Positions 11,160 to 22,668 of a stretch of DNA of 64,000 nucleotides are shown here, piece after piece (the stretch's first letter is position 1; the number at the start of each line of letters is the position of its first letter). The stretch comes from Takakia lepidozioides. Lineage: Eukaryota > Streptophyta > Takakiopsida > Takakiales > Takakiaceae. The stretch spans positions 37,119,053 to 37,183,052 of the forward strand of contig CM060732.1 in NCBI GenBank assembly GCA_030704615.1. The letters are read 5' to 3'. The notes beneath the pieces were generated by a model, which had not been told where the DNA came from, did no database searches, and saw nothing but the letters and a program-made list of their open reading frames with translations. Position numbers and translations under genes: made by a program.

Positions 11160-12835
11160 GCACACTTTGACTTCATATAAGAATATCCAGTATACCAGCA
11201 TCCCTGGATGTCAGTGTAATCGTTGTGAAGGTCTCCAAATGATCAGGACCTAGAGTCTTACGTGTTGAGAATGCCTTACAATATATATGATGAAAAACCA
11301 CGATATGTAGATCTCAAATTAAGTCTATAAGCAGCCTGCCAAACACATCTGCACGAGTGCTCAGCCTTGGGACGTGTCGACGTGTTCGTGTGATGGTGAC
11401 TTATACCCAAGGTCTGAAAAATACGGACCAGCTCCTGCTGTTGAGAGGGCTTGTACGATGAAGAACCAATGTATGGATTTATTTAGTGTTGACAAATTAA
11501 GTCTCTAAGCAACCTGCCAAAAATATCTGCACGAGCTGCCTTGGGTGTTCGTGTGATGGTGACTTATACCCATGCAAAGTCTCAAAAATCCGGACCAGCT
11601 CCCGGTGTTGACTAGAAGGGCTTGTACGATGAATTAGAACCACCAGCTGGATATTTAGTTTTGCCAAATTAAGTCTATAAGCAGCCTGCCAAAAACATCT
11701 GCACGAGCAGCCTTGGGTGTTCGTGTGATAGTAACTACCCAAGGTCTCAAAATCCGGACCAGCTCCTGGTGTTGAGCAGGGCTTGTACGATGAAAGAACA
11801 CCTCAGGGGGTAGTTTTAGTTGACAAGTTCAGTCCATAAGCAGCGTGCCAAAAACATTTGCATGCTGCAGCCTTGCATGCTCCTGTGATGGTAACTACCC
11901 AAGGTCTCAAACTCATGAGGCGGCTTAAGTGTTGAGAAGGGCTTACTGTACAATTTGAATAATTAGGATATATTTAGGTTTGATAAATTAAGTTTATAGA
12001 TCTACAACCTGCAAAGACCATCTAAAGCAGCCTTCCGTGTGCGTGTGATGCCCAAGCTGGTCTCCAAATCAGGACTATTGAATTACATGTTGAGAAGGGC
12101 TGGTAACGATGAAGAACCAGGTTATCTAGGTTTAACAAACTAAACTGCTAACTGCAACGTGCACAAAATATCTGCACTATCAGCCCGTGCAGTTTGCAGT
12201 GTGACGGTGACTACCCAAGGCTCAAAATTATTGACGTGCCTTAAGTGTTGAGAAGGGCTGGTACGGTGAACCAGGATGTATAGATTTGACAGTTTAAGTC
12301 TATCTGCTTCAACATGCAGAAACCATCTGGACGAGCAGCCTTGCAGCGCTGTGTTCGTATATTGGCGACTACACACTTTCCAAATGAGGTCGTTGGCTTA
12401 CGTGTTGAAGGGCTTGTACGATGAAGAACCAGGATATATGGGTTTGACTTTTAAATATCTAAGTCTAGATTAGACCATATGCAACATCCAAAAACCATCT
12501 GCACGATCTGCAGCCTTGCAGCGCCGTGTTCGTGTGATGTGAGTACGCACGGTAGGGCATTGGCTTACGTGTTGAGAATGGCTTGTACGATGAAGAACCA
12601 GGATCTCTAGTTTCAATAAATTAATTCTATCTGAAACCTGCCAAAAGCCTCTGCAAGAGCAACCCTTGCGTGTTCGTGTGCAGATGGTAACCACCCGAGG
12701 TCTCAAAATCAGGACGAAGCTAAGGTGTATCTAGAGCCAAGGCCTTGTACACTTTAATCTATAATCAGCCTGCCAAGAACGTCATCGGCACTAGCAGCCT
12801 TGTAATTGTGATAGTGACTCAGTTTCAACACTTAT
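11160..12835. repeat. Degenerate satellite array, about 11 units of 130-178 bp
   Basis: Unit starts marked by AAGTCTATAAGCAGCCTGCC-like words lie at 11321, 11499, 11671, 11831, 11990, 12141, 12295, 12461, 12621 and about 12752, with a partial unit upstream of 11321. Each unit also carries TCTGCACGAGC, GTTCGTGTGATGGTGACT, CCAAGGTCTCAAAA and GTGTTGAGAAGGGCTTGTACGATGAAGAACCA-like words in that order. Units differ by many substitutions and indels, so the array is old. Small minus-strand ORFs of 78-81 codons inside it are by-products. Confidence 0.8.
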
Positions 12836-13316
12836 TCTATTGATCGTCTGGAAGTGTACAAGGCTGATTATGCGCACGAGCAACCTTGGATTGTGACACT
12901 GAAGGGAGAAGAGAAGTCTGTTTATGAATGCAAGTGACGTATCAGAAGATCTAGCCGCAGGTGTTGGAGGCCCATAGAAGGGAGTAGTGTATGAACTGGA
13001 GTATGAAATCATGAATTTCGTTGTAGGAGAGAGTAACGAAGGCTCTCTTTGCAAAGTGGTTGGTCAGAATCACACGTGTCTTGCCATGAAAAAGCGGCAG
13101 TTATTGCACCGTTTGAGATTGAGGGTAACTCATGTTTAGCAACTAAGCACTTGTAAAGATTTAGCCTAATTATGCTTCAGGACTGGTTGGCTCATTCCAA
13201 ACCCTAATATTCTGGTCCTGAAGGGTTTGAAATTCAAAGCAGAACTTATTGTCTATCGATTGTTAGCCCTTCCTTCATGATAAAATAACCCCCTTTCATG
13301 AGCCATGATGCCTACA
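12836..13316. other. Non-coding stretch
   Basis: An 87-codon minus-strand ORF (12791-13054) has no family resemblance. Nothing else seen. Confidence 0.35.
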
Positions 13317-13406
13317 GGGACTGAACCGGACCACAAGGCCGATGAAACCGCAAGAACCTAGACCTACAGGTCCACAGCGAAGATGCAAAACCACTGGGCC
13401 ACAGCC
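13317..13406 (-). mobile_element. tRNA-related SINE head
   Basis: On the minus strand 13401-13391 reads TGGCCCAGTGG, a good Pol III A box, and 13327-13317 reads GGTTCAGTCCC, a good B box. The spacing (about 74 bases) is longer than in a tRNA, as in many SINE heads. The body would continue toward lower coordinates; no tail or target duplication was identified. Confidence 0.45.
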
Positions 13407-13689
13407 ATGATGTGCTTGAGTTTATTAGTTGGAATTCGGCTACGTTAATGAAGGCTGGTTGGCTAGATAGATCAATTGAGGAGGCCGGATAGAATTCCTA
13501 ATTTAGGTTTTAGTGGTATGCTGTGAGGTAGACTCATAACCCATATGACATTCCGTATTTTAGGATGGGAAAAAGATTCTCTAAAAAGTCTAAAAACTTA
13601 TTGACTAAAAAACTTCTAAGTTTCTAAGAGATGACTTCTGCTTGTATTTGCCTGAGCCACACTGTAATATGGAGGACTCATAACATTTT

Positions 13690-14275
13690 GTGACTTTCAG
13701 TATGAAGTCCAGTACTCAGGCCATGGATACATGTGTGCACTGTGCAGTTATCACCCAATCTGGGCCAAACAAAGCGACTATGGAGTGGTTAGGGCAAATT
13801 CCTGACTCGGTAGTTTTATGGCCAACCAACTGCAGCCAGAAATTAGTGCTCATATTTGTGTTATCTCCATCAAGGTGGGTACAGGTTTCCCAACCATAGA
13901 AGCATGTCTATAGGGAAATTTCTCGAAGTTTTAAATGAACATTTGGCTTTGTTCATGATCACAGTCGACTAAACCACCAACACTTTGTTTGTCCTCGTAT
14001 TTTTAATGGCGTTCAATATGATGCTAACAAGTCCATTCAGGCCATGAGTACAGAGCTTGTTTCGCATGTGTGTTGTCAAGATGAGCATGGAGCGACCAGT
14101 TATGGAAAAGCCTTGACGCGATCCTTTGTGTCTCCTTTTTATATGGTGCCCAACCAACTGCAGCCAGAAACCGCATATTTACTGTTATCTTTGCGACCCC
14201 CAAGTGGTTATGGCGAATTAGTTTTGACTCCAGGACTTGATGTCAACTGCGAACCAGAAACCCCATGTTGAATGT
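13690..14275 (+). repeat. Diverged direct repeats
   Basis: Two stretches (about 13700-13880 and 14030-14215) share CAGGCCATG near the start and CCAACCAACTGCAGCCAGAAA near the end, with weaker similarity between; a third partial copy (GCGAACCAGAAACCCCATGT) follows at about 14247. The period is about 330 bp. Small ORFs here have no known domains. Confidence 0.4.
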
Positions 14276-14389
14276 CATCTCCACGTGCTAAGGTGAGTTA
14301 GCTAATGTTCCCCAACTTGTAGAATCTACCATGCCAGCTGCCTCCTGTTCCCCTACATGCAGAATTGCCGACTAGCTGTATTTTGTGTT

Positions 14390-14616
14390 AAATCACTTGT
14401 GTTAATCAGTCCTCAGTATTCACTAGGATAGTTAGTTGGTAATTATTGCATAGCCGCTCCGCCGTAGTAGTTGGTAGGATTAGCTCAGATCGTTCATTTC
14501 TTCATTTAATTAGGCCTCTACTGAAATAGAGATATCAACAGTTTGATAGTATGCAGGTTCCGTATTCCAGCATACGATCCTCACGTTTTAGTGTAGTTTG
14601 CACACTTCGATTGTCA
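14390..14616 (+). mobile_element. Probable end of a 5' LTR (Ty1/copia type)
   Basis: This AT-rich stretch ends TTGTCA immediately before a copia-type primer-binding site at 14617. The LTR 5' end is not clear (a TGTTAATCAG at about 14399 is one option). No matching second LTR was recognised, so the element is a remnant. Confidence 0.4.
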
Positions 14617-14628
14617 TGGTATCAAAGC
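14617..14628 (+). promoter_or_regulatory. Primer-binding site, initiator tRNA-Met type
   Basis: TGGTATCAAAGC differs at one base from TGGTATCAGAGC, the usual Ty1/copia primer-binding site complementary to the 3' end of initiator tRNA-Met. The copia-type protease remnant 650 bp downstream, in the same orientation, supports the call. Confidence 0.6.
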
Positions 14629-15129
14629 TTGGGGGAGGCTACTGAATCAGAGTGCCCCATCACTGGGAAGAACCTATGGTGTGTAGCATTGCTCCACCAC
14701 GTAGTTTTTTTTTTTGCCTTTGGTATGGTTAGTGTGTGAGCTTTGCTCCGGTGCCTGAGGTTTGTAGTTGTGTGGTTGTTTCTTTTATTTTATTTTTGTC
14801 CGAAATATTCTGATATTGAAATTGGAATGCGAAAGCTGCTCATGAAGTAAAGGCAAGGAGAAGGTGACAGAGGCAGCTGAAGATGGACAATTTCTTGCAA
14901 GCCTACAACAGGAATCCACAATCAAAATGTCATTCTCTCTGTCCATTAGGTCCATATCACAAAATTGGATCCGGTGACTGACTGACGAAGCATGCGCCAA
15001 GCTGGAGTTCCTTGTTTGATTGTCGATTCGAGTTGTGGGCTTGTAAGAAATTTTTCAGTACCGTTTGATGAGATTCTCTGATCACGAGCTCAGCAGCAGG
15101 CTCACGTGGCACTAGAAGAGAAGAGTCAG

Positions 15130-15349
15130 ACGAAGAAGACGACGGATGTTTGTGCGGCAAAGATGATCGAAGTCGCAATGGCAGCAATAAATGCCCATGA
15201 CAATGACATTTCTGCTGAAGAGAGAAACCGCAGATGCCCTGAAAGTAGTGTGCGGTGCAGCATCCTGGATTGTTGACTCTGGTGCAAGCAAGCATGTCAC
15301 TGGGAATTGCCATGTGATGGCCAGAGAGGAAACCGACATATTCAAGTAG
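15130..15349 (+). pseudogene. Ty1/copia Gag-protease remnant
   Basis: The plus-strand frame 15263-15349 encodes a segment with WIVDSGASKHVTG, the aspartic-protease active-site region of Ty1/copia polyproteins, which normally follows the Gag zinc knuckle. A separate frame just upstream (about 15138-15270) is open but shifted relative to the protease, and TAG closes the protease frame at 15347-15349. No integrase, RT or RNase H is visible downstream, so the element is internally deleted as well as frameshifted. With the PBS at 14617 it outlines a dead copia element of about 1.3 kb. Confidence 0.7.
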
Positions 15350-16250
15350 TTGGTTACCAGTCGAGGAGGTCACCTGGCCTATAAGGAAGGAAGACGAAGA
15401 TCGGTCAGAGAGGAATACACAGACAGTTTTTCTGAGATGTCCTGTAGGATATAAAGGGGATGATTGATGATTGATGATGTACATGGAATATATATACATT
15501 GGAGGTGGTTGGGTGGACCGGGAGTGTTGCCCGGTACCGTGCTGTTAGAGCTAAGTGAAGCAGAGATAAATGATTATTGATGTATCCGGTTACGATTGAG
15601 AACAGAGAAGTGGACATCATGATATTGTCTGCCTCCTGTTTGCCCACGGTCTGCAGGATGCCCAGGGAGGTGCAGGGAACCAGATAGCAGGTTTCGGCCT
15701 TCATATTAATATCACATGTATACGTTCTATATCAACCCTTAGAGGCCGTTTTGGGCCACATCCTCTTATTCTAGTCCCTCTACAGTCCTTGGATTGCACG
15801 AAATCCAACGTGAAAATTGGAAAGTAGGGAGGATGCTCCTGCCCATAAGGTCATCTCTGATTTTGCTCTTGGGCACGTAGTGAAGTGAAATAGCTATGTC
15901 CGATACAAGTTCAATAAGGCAAGGCAGTTGGGAGGAAGTTGAGAAGGCAAGTGTGCTTCCTAGTGCACGCGGACAAGCCTGGCTTCGGCGCGTGGCCATG
16001 GTGGCTATTTCCATTAGGTTATATTTTAATATGGTATAGTTGGCCCGAACTTCGGAGGTCATGAACAAAGTTCCCGCCAGAAGTTGTGTGTGCGCGCTGT
16101 CCATCTTGCTCACATCCTCGACCCTACGTCAGCCTTCCCACGGCCCTTCCATCACACTCCCTTCACACTGGAAGTAAATTGCAGCAGCCGAGCGTAAAGA
16201 TGCCTCTCTCAACTCTGTATCCTCTTTCCTTCATTTTCTTTTTATCAACT
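15350..16250. other. Non-coding flank of the copia remnant
   Basis: Direct repeats of GATTGATGATTGATGATGTACATGG type occur at 15459-15485. The stretch to about 15750 may be internal or LTR residue of the copia element; I could not match it to the presumed 5' LTR. ORFs of 99-180 codons on the minus strand here (14957-15704) run across the copia remnant and are not supported. Confidence 0.35.
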
Positions 16251-16271
16251 CCATATTAAACATAATTTGAA

Positions 16272-16400
16272 TCAACCCAGCATTTGAGTACACTTATTGG
16301 AAATACATTATACATATAGGTGAAGTAGATACATACACTATAAATACATACACTTATTGGATCAACCCAGCATTTAAGTACACTTATTGAAAATAGACCT
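16272..16400 (+). repeat. Short direct repeat
   Basis: TCAACCCAGCATTTGAGTAC at 16272 recurs as TCAACCCAGCATTTAAGTAC at about 16361, each followed by ACTTATTG(G)AAATA; ATACATACACTATAAATACATACAC lies between. A local duplication of about 88 bp. Confidence 0.55.
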
Positions 16401-17520
16401 GATATTTAAAGATGCACAATTGAAGACTGAGAGCCAAATTACAACCTCCATGCATCCAGAGTAGACATGAAGTAATTGTCAAGTCAGTCGCCTAAGAGAA
16501 ACCTCTACAACTCTCAATCAAGAATGGCCCCAGTGATTTAGGCATAAAGATCATACCAACATATTTACAACATATCATTAACTGAGTATTGCAAGGGATA
16601 GCATCCCAGCCATTGTTGACAGAATGGGTGAGGAAGGGAAGGCATCCCATCTAGTGTTTTGGACTTCCCCTTCATTGATCCATGCACATTCGGGAGTGTG
16701 AGCAGTAGAATCCCCAGTGCTGAGCCACCCTCCGTTAATGATTTTTGTTGAATCTGTCAAACCCTCGTCTGATCCTCCAGCCCTCTTTGGCAATGGCATT
16801 CACTTGGTGCTTAGCTCTTTTAATATTGTGTGCACATCCGTTGGTGCTATTAGTAGGCTACACACTGAATCCTGCATGAAATAGAGCAAGTCGAAGGATA
16901 AACACATTGAGATGTATCCATAGATGCAACAGGGTTGTTGGGTAATCAAAAGCAGAATTTCTTGAAAGACATGTTGTGTAGTGGAAGAAGATGGTGCATG
17001 AAAGACTCCATGATTTGTCTGCGGATGCTGCCAATGCAAGTCAATCTTTACTCCTGTTCCAAGAGGGGCTTCTTTTCCCCACATATGCAGCCATCACAGC
17101 CTCCAAACTATCGGTGATACCCTTGCTTGCTGTATCCATGAACCTTCTGATTGGTTTATGGACGGTAGAGAAAGTAAAATCAGAGAATGGAGGCTATAAA
17201 TTCACTTTTGTAGCTGCCATTTCAAAGCAAATTCCCATGGACATATAAAACACTTATAGGAAACACCCAACTCAGCTTATCACACAGTTCATATGCTCAA
17301 TTGCGTCTGCTACTCTCTGTAATCTACCAGACTTTCATCTTTTTGCCTCCATTGTCCCATCATTAATTGGGTCAGAAAAGTATACATTCCACAGCTTCTC
17401 CTCGTCTCTATTACCTGTTTTTGGATACTTTCCTGTTGTCACATTGGCAGTATCATGTCAAAATCACTCCAAACTATCAAAGATTCATTCAACCAGCTAA
17501 CTTGCAGAATTCAATATGGA
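16401..17520. other. Stretch with modest ORFs, no gene recognised
   Basis: Minus-strand ORFs of 73 and 94 codons (16578-16799, 16800-17084) and a plus-strand 85-codon ORF (16991-17248) lack known motifs. It might be decayed coding DNA but I cannot place it. Confidence 0.3.
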
Positions 17521-17521
17521 A

Positions 17522-17745
17522 ATTTAGGGCCGATTCTGATAAGAGGGAAAAACAGGGTGAAATGTGTTGAAGAAGGTGCCTTGAGTAGCAGTGCCTAATT
17601 TTATCAATTGTGTCGCTACTGCTGCGGCATCCAGTTGACCATCTACCCATGCAGGTATCTTGTAGCTATCCTTCCACATGGAACCATAGGTAATCTGGAG
17701 CTTGAAATCCGGCCCTCTTGGATGGATCTGGACCCATGTCACTCT
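17522..17745 (-). pseudogene. R-family copy: OSB-like PDF-motif fragment
   Basis: The minus frame encodes GPDFKLQITYGSMWK and then PAWVDGQLDAAAVATQLI, matching the second half of the PDF motif of plant organellar single-strand DNA-binding (OSB) proteins (PDFKHK, LW, P-WV pattern). It continues into a linker FFNTFHPVFPSYQNRP that resembles the linker of the 443-bp units at 34.8-37.5 kb. The DNA is a close relative of 53.58-53.85 kb. There is no OB-fold domain nearby, so this is a gene fragment or repeat, not an intact gene. Confidence 0.55.
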
Positions 17746-18720
17746 ATCCCTGCTCCTTCAGCTATCCATGTCTCTGCACAAATCATGCATACATCTTTGT
17801 CTTGCTGCTAGCAGCAAACAATAACAGCATAAAATTGTTCCAGCAAACATCCCAACCCTACTTATCGCACTAATGTGCTAGATTTTATAACCTTGAATTG
17901 CAAAGTTTTCCCGAGCTGGGAAACTGCTGGACAAAACTGCGGCATCGCACACTTCTACACCTCTAAGTTAGTTCAACCTAGTTCACTCTACCTAACACTA
18001 CATTTTCCTCAATTCACACCGTGGAGAGGATCAACAATCACCAATACACACTCTGTGATTAAAGCATAAAAGATTGTCAAAACCCCACACATGCAAAAGG
18101 CCTAAATCTTTGTGCGCTCCTCTTCCCAAGCTACACATCTCATTAACAACGAGGCCACACAATGGCATGAGTACTATGGAGTATTTCTTGAGCTTGTAGC
18201 TGCTGCCAGAGACTCAGATGAGGAAAGGCTTTCCAGCATGGAATGGAATAATGTCTCATTTGATACAGTTCATGTGTCCTAAGCTCAAGTCCACAAATGC
18301 CATCCCACAAGCAGAGTTGCAACCGGCGGTCACCTGGAGAGGAGCACAATCTTGAGATACTAACCCACAACTCAAAACCTTGTGCTCTCTGGACACTTAT
18401 CAGTTCAACCAAGAATAAAACAATCTGGCCCCTTCCAGCTGAACTTGGTGGTGTCATCCTGGTTCCATTATTCTGTTGAATAGGGCCAGTGGCCAACTTG
18501 GCTTTCAATGGCACAAATACAATGCTCTCTCGAGTCAGTGGAGAAGCATACCCCTAGGTATACAAGGGCGAGGAGCAAGTGCAGATGACTCTTTTAAAGA
18601 TGCACACAGTCCGGGTGAAACCTTCTTAATCCAAAGAGGGTCCATAAACGTCATGGATACTTTCACATGGGCAGTAATTTGTCAAAGTCACTCCAAACCA
18701 CCATAGATCCACCCAACGAG
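17746..18720. other. Stretch without a recognised gene
   Basis: A 123-codon minus-strand ORF (18143-18514) and shorter plus-strand ORFs have no domain I recognise. It lies between two R-family copies. Confidence 0.3.
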
Positions 18721-18724
18721 CTAA

Positions 18725-19148
18725 ATTAGATAATTCAATATGCATCTTAGGGCCGAGTCTGATGAGCGGGCAAAACAGGCTGAAAATAGGTCGAAGAAGA
18801 AGGCGCCATCATCACATTGTCCTTGACAGGTCTTGTGTCATGACCCATGGAGGATTTGACCGACCATCACCCAAAATGACCTCTTGTGTGTGCTGCTTGT
18901 GTCTGTAGTCAGGTGATGTCGGATTGGTCTGTGAGAAATATGAACCACGGTGCAGCTGAGCAGGCAGATTGAAACATGGTCTGGTAAAACCAAGCTGACT
19001 CTCCCAACAACCTTGTAAACATCAAGAAGAATACCAAATCGTGATGCTAACAGGAGCCAAGAGCCCACATTTGCAGGATGGACAAACATCTTTACATTGT
19101 ACATTAAGAAAAGCCACACCTTGCAATTGTGGTTGTCCCACCATCGTG
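18725..19148 (-). repeat. R-family copy (443-bp unit type), minus strand
   Basis: Reverse complement of the units in the 34.8-37.5 kb array: it contains the complements of GACACAAGCAGCACACACAAG, CATGGTCAGTCAAATCCTCC, CAAGGTTCTTGGGAGAGTCA and CACGATGGTGGGAC. Its minus frame reads DTSSTHKRSFW, comparable with the DFKHK..T..ALW part of a PDF motif. Decayed, single copy. Confidence 0.65.
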
Positions 19149-19229
19149 CAAACTCTAGCTCTCATGCGGTGTACTCAGAATCTGCAAATGTCTCCCTCCG
19201 CGCTCAAGCACCCCGCGGTGCAAGACGCC
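19149..19229 (-). other. Short flank, possible LINE residue
   Basis: This 81-bp segment separates the R copy from the palindromic element. One minus frame has DICRF, a stop, then VHRMRARVCT, loosely like the region that follows the truncated LINE RT. The match is too short and gapped to be firm. Confidence 0.2.
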
Positions 19230-20308
19230 TGTCAAGTTATTTTACCACTAGTGTGAAACTAGCTAGGAAATAGCTAGCTTTTACATATTGACATTTGGGA
19301 TTGGCCCAAGTGTCAATCCGGGGTCAAGGCAGATTTAGGCCCTGGAGTGGTTATCTTCATGGCAAGCGCGGGAGGCTCATCTTTCTCGAGTTGAGCCTCA
19401 CCGCGCCTAGCTATGGCGCCGTAGTGTGGATTCCCCATGGCGTGGGGTGCACTTGGCTTGACTTGTATTTGAGTGATGAGGTTATATATGCATGAGTTTA
19501 TGCTTCAACTTTGTGAGCTCTCATGAGCTTGTGCTTGTATGTCTTCTTCTTCTTTATCACTCGAGAAAGATCAGCTCGAGTTTGTGAGTGCCAGGTTCGA
19601 GTTGTTTTGTAGCACTTGTGTTTTCATGAGAAGCGGTTCAGCCTAGAGTGCAGGGATTCGTGCATGAGCCTATCCAAAGTGGATAGAGTGCAAAGGCGAA
19701 CAGGTTGCAGGTTTGCAATGGATAGAGAGGCGGGTAGCCTATGTTGAAGAGCGGCGTTGCATAGCTCAACGCTATGGCAACCAAGTTTGGGCTTCTAGTG
19801 TGAAGTGGGGGAGATGCTGGTCTCGAGTGGACGAACTGGTGGTCGTCTTCTTCAGCTGCAGGCCGAGTTAAGGAGCTGCAGCAATGTGGAGCTACGAGGG
19901 TGTTAGATGCAAGTCACAGTGATCGGGAGCTCCAACTTCAAGCTCATAAGGAGGTATGAATGAAGAGAGATGGTTGATTTCTCTTGTATGCAAGCCAATG
20001 CATTTGTGGCTATGTTGAGTTGGGGGTTTCAATCTGAAACTCCAGCGGTATGAGGGCTCTTGTCATTGCAAGAGTAGGGCTGGAACAAGAGCTAAGAGGT
20101 GCGGCAAGGCCATGGAATGTACACCTAGGGTTTCAGAGCTTGGAAGAAGAGCTCTTGCACCACAAGAGGAGTGTCTTGTGGCTGGAAATGTAAGCCTTAG
20201 GGTTTCAGGAGCTTGGCAAGGGCTGTGGAGTGCTTAGTCTTGTCTTAGAGAGCATCAAGGAGCCAAGGAGCCAAGATAAGGGGCTGATATCTCTTGTGTG
20301 AAGAGGTT

Positions 20309-20700
20309 GCATGTGTGGAGCATGTATTCGGCTCATTGAAGCTTACATCTTCAAGTTTGAAGGGCAAGCAAGGAAGAGGGAAGGGCTGACCTCCCTTATG
20401 TGAGGGCAATGCATGTGTGGAGCATGCTATCAGCCTGGTGAAGGCTTGCACTTTCAGGTCTGGGAGTGCAAGAAAGGAAGGAAGGGGCTGGTTTCCCTGT
20501 AGGTCATGTGTAGAGCATGCTTTCAGCCTGCTGCAGCTTGTATTTTCAGGTCTGTGGGTGCAAGAAAGGAAGCAAAAAGGGCTGATTCTCTTGTGGCGAG
20601 AGTAGGGCATGTGTGGAGCATGCCTTCAGTCCATTGGGCTTTTGTTTTCAAGCTTTAGAGAGCTAAAACGGAAGGTCTAGGGCTGGTTTCCACTTGGAGT
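20309..20700 (+). repeat. Four-unit ~100-bp tandem repeat inside the LTR
   Basis: GCATGTGTGGAGCATG-type words start at 20309, 20411, 20504 and 20607, each followed by TTCAGCC..., CTTGCACTTTCAGGTCTG-like and GTGCAAGAAAGGAAG-like words. The mirror copy lies at about 28890-29285. Confidence 0.75.
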
Positions 20701-21127
20701 GAAAGAAAAGCACTTGTAGGGCCTATGTGAGTTGGGGTTTCAACTTCAAGCTTGAAGGGAGCGCAACTCTTGAAGCAGCAGGTGTAGGGGGCTGGAATAG
20801 GCTCTAAGACAGATGCTATGGCCAAGGAGAGTGCTTGAATGAGTGCTCACAAGGGCTGGGAACCAGCAGGGCTTGGTTGTTTGCCATTGAGTTTAGTGGC
20901 GTGTTTGGGGAGGCTAAGTGAGAAAGAAGGCTTGGTTTGTGGCAACCACCTCATGGCTTAGGGCTACTATGGTGGTGTGTGGGAGCCGAAAGAGCAAGAA
21001 TACCTTGCTAATTCCTCACAACCGCCATAGCTCGGTGCAAAGAAGCCTAGAGTCCAAGAGACACAAACCCTATCTTGGCGTGGCTAAGCCCCTTGGAGAA
21101 ATGGCTAAACTGCCAGAGCGGCCATAG

Positions 21128-21722
21128 AGGGGCTGTGTCGGTCTGTGCCGGTGGCCTCCCGGGCTGTGACGAGCTGTGTCGGGCTGCGCCGGGCTGTGAG
21201 GGGCTGTGCGGGGTTGTGTCGGTGGCCTCCGGCTGTGGGGGGGCTGTGAGGGGCTGTGTTGGGCTGTGCCGGTGGCCCTCCGGGCTGTGCGGGGCTGTGT
21301 CGGGCTGTGACGAGCTGTGCTGGTGGCCCTCCGGGCTGTGAGGGGCTGTGCAGGGCTGTGTCGGTGGCCTCCCGGGCTGTGACGAGCTGTGCAGGGCTGT
21401 GCGGGACTGTGTCGGGCTGTGACGAGCTGTGCCGGGGGCCCTCCGGGCTGTGGGGGGCTGTGCGGGGCTGTGTCGGGCTGTGCCGGTGGCCTACCGGGCT
21501 GTGACGAGCTTTGCCGGGCTGTGGGGGGCTGTTCCGGGCTGTGCCCCTGGCCTTTGGGGCTGTCACGGGCTATGACGGGCTGTGACAGGCTGTGCCCGTG
21601 GCCTTTGGGGCTGTGATGGGCCGTGAGGGGCTGTGATAGGCCGTGCCTGAGGCCTTTGGGGCTGTGACGGGCTGCGCCTCTAGCTTTTGGGGCTGGGGCC
21701 TATGTGGGGCTGTGACGGCTGT
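21128..21722 (+). repeat. GGGCTGTG minisatellite, left copy
   Basis: About 595 bp of a ~10-11-bp unit GGGCTGTG(A/T/C)(C/G) with variants (GACGAGCTGTG, CCGGTGGCC interspersed). Long frames on both strands (88 to 153 codons) are products of the repeat, not genes. The same motif recurs at 27610-28450, 39275-39405, 44118-44312 and 51655-51976. Confidence 0.9.
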
Positions 21723-22474
21723 CACCAGTGACCAAGGTAGGCCTGTGCTGGTCTGTGGTGGCCCGTGTTGACCTGTGGAGGGCCAGTGCTGACTCGTGGA
21801 GGCACTGGTGGACTGCCTAAGGACTGGCATGTGGTCTTGAAGGCCGAATTTTGACGCTCGTGGAGGGCAGTTCGAGGAGTATCTTCATGATATTCCCATG
21901 GTTATGCAAGTGTGAGAGGAGAGGAAGAGTGTTGGGATGAGAGCATGCTGGGGTTAGGCATTGCTTTAGCTTCTCTTCCTCGTACTTTTCCACCCTCTCA
22001 TTAGGCCAAGACCTTTCCGTAGGTGGAGGCAAGAGTCAGTCCGGGTTTGGGCTGGGGTGTCCTTGCAGGAGCAACACCGTGGAGTTGTTTTTGGTGTGGG
22101 GGAGTTGTCGTTCTGATTTCTTGTGTTTGGATCCCCCCCCCATACATGCATGCTTGATTGTGTGCCATGTTAGTTTTGTGTGGGCGCTTGCTTTCATAGG
22201 GATTAGGCCGGGTTTGATCACCGGTCAGTCCTAGAGTATGCTGTCGGTGGTGAGGCTGGAGTGATGACCAGTCAGACCATCATTGTTTCTCCTGTGGTGA
22301 GGTTGGAGATGATGACCAGCCAACCATAGGAGTGCTTGCGGTGGGTGCAGGTGTAGGCTATGTTAGGAACCTAGTATTCCAAACCATAAGCCGCAACAGG
22401 TTCTCTACCCGGTAACCTTGTGGAGAGGGGGTTAGAGACATGTTCATGACCGGTTGAGTGACAGTTTGTCAACA

Positions 22475-22668
22475 CGGAGGTGCCACTAGTTGCTGGGGAG
22501 AGTGCCAATTCGAGTACTAGCGATACTAGTGGGTACACGAGACAAGGTGTGCGGTTTAGGCCACCTTCACCTCTTGTGTCTTCTACGGAAGGTTCTGATT
22601 CGGATTGTGAATCAGGAGGACTCACACCGGCGGTGCAAGTTGTTTCCTTGCCATTGTTGTAGGACACA
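22475..22668 (+). promoter_or_regulatory. PBS-like sequence and gag leader, left arm
   Basis: TGCCACTAGTTGCTGGGGAG at about 22481-22500 follows the LTR end and resembles the TGGCGCC...GGGGA class of gypsy primer-binding sites. An open frame runs through it, but a TAG at 22660-22662 precedes the first good ATG at 22669. Confidence 0.45.

Larger units (their letters stand above)
19252..22474 (+). mobile_element. LTR of left arm (~3.2 kb)
   Basis: Starts TGTGAAACTAG and ends GTCAACA, followed by a PBS-like sequence. It contains a ~100-bp tandem repeat at 20309-20700 and the GGGCTGTG minisatellite at 21128-21722. Its partner in the right arm (26855-30327) is 250 bp longer; the minisatellite alone accounts for about 246 bp of that. 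Boundaries are inferred from TG...CA ends and the PBS. Confidence 0.6.

Noticed and set aside
14957-15499. 180-codon minus-strand frame
   Set aside because: Antisense of the copia Gag-protease remnant; no domain.
21105-21616. Overlapping long frames of 75-153 codons on both strands
   Set aside because: They are translations of the GGGCTGTG minisatellite; the same happens at 27504-28509 and 51617-52036.
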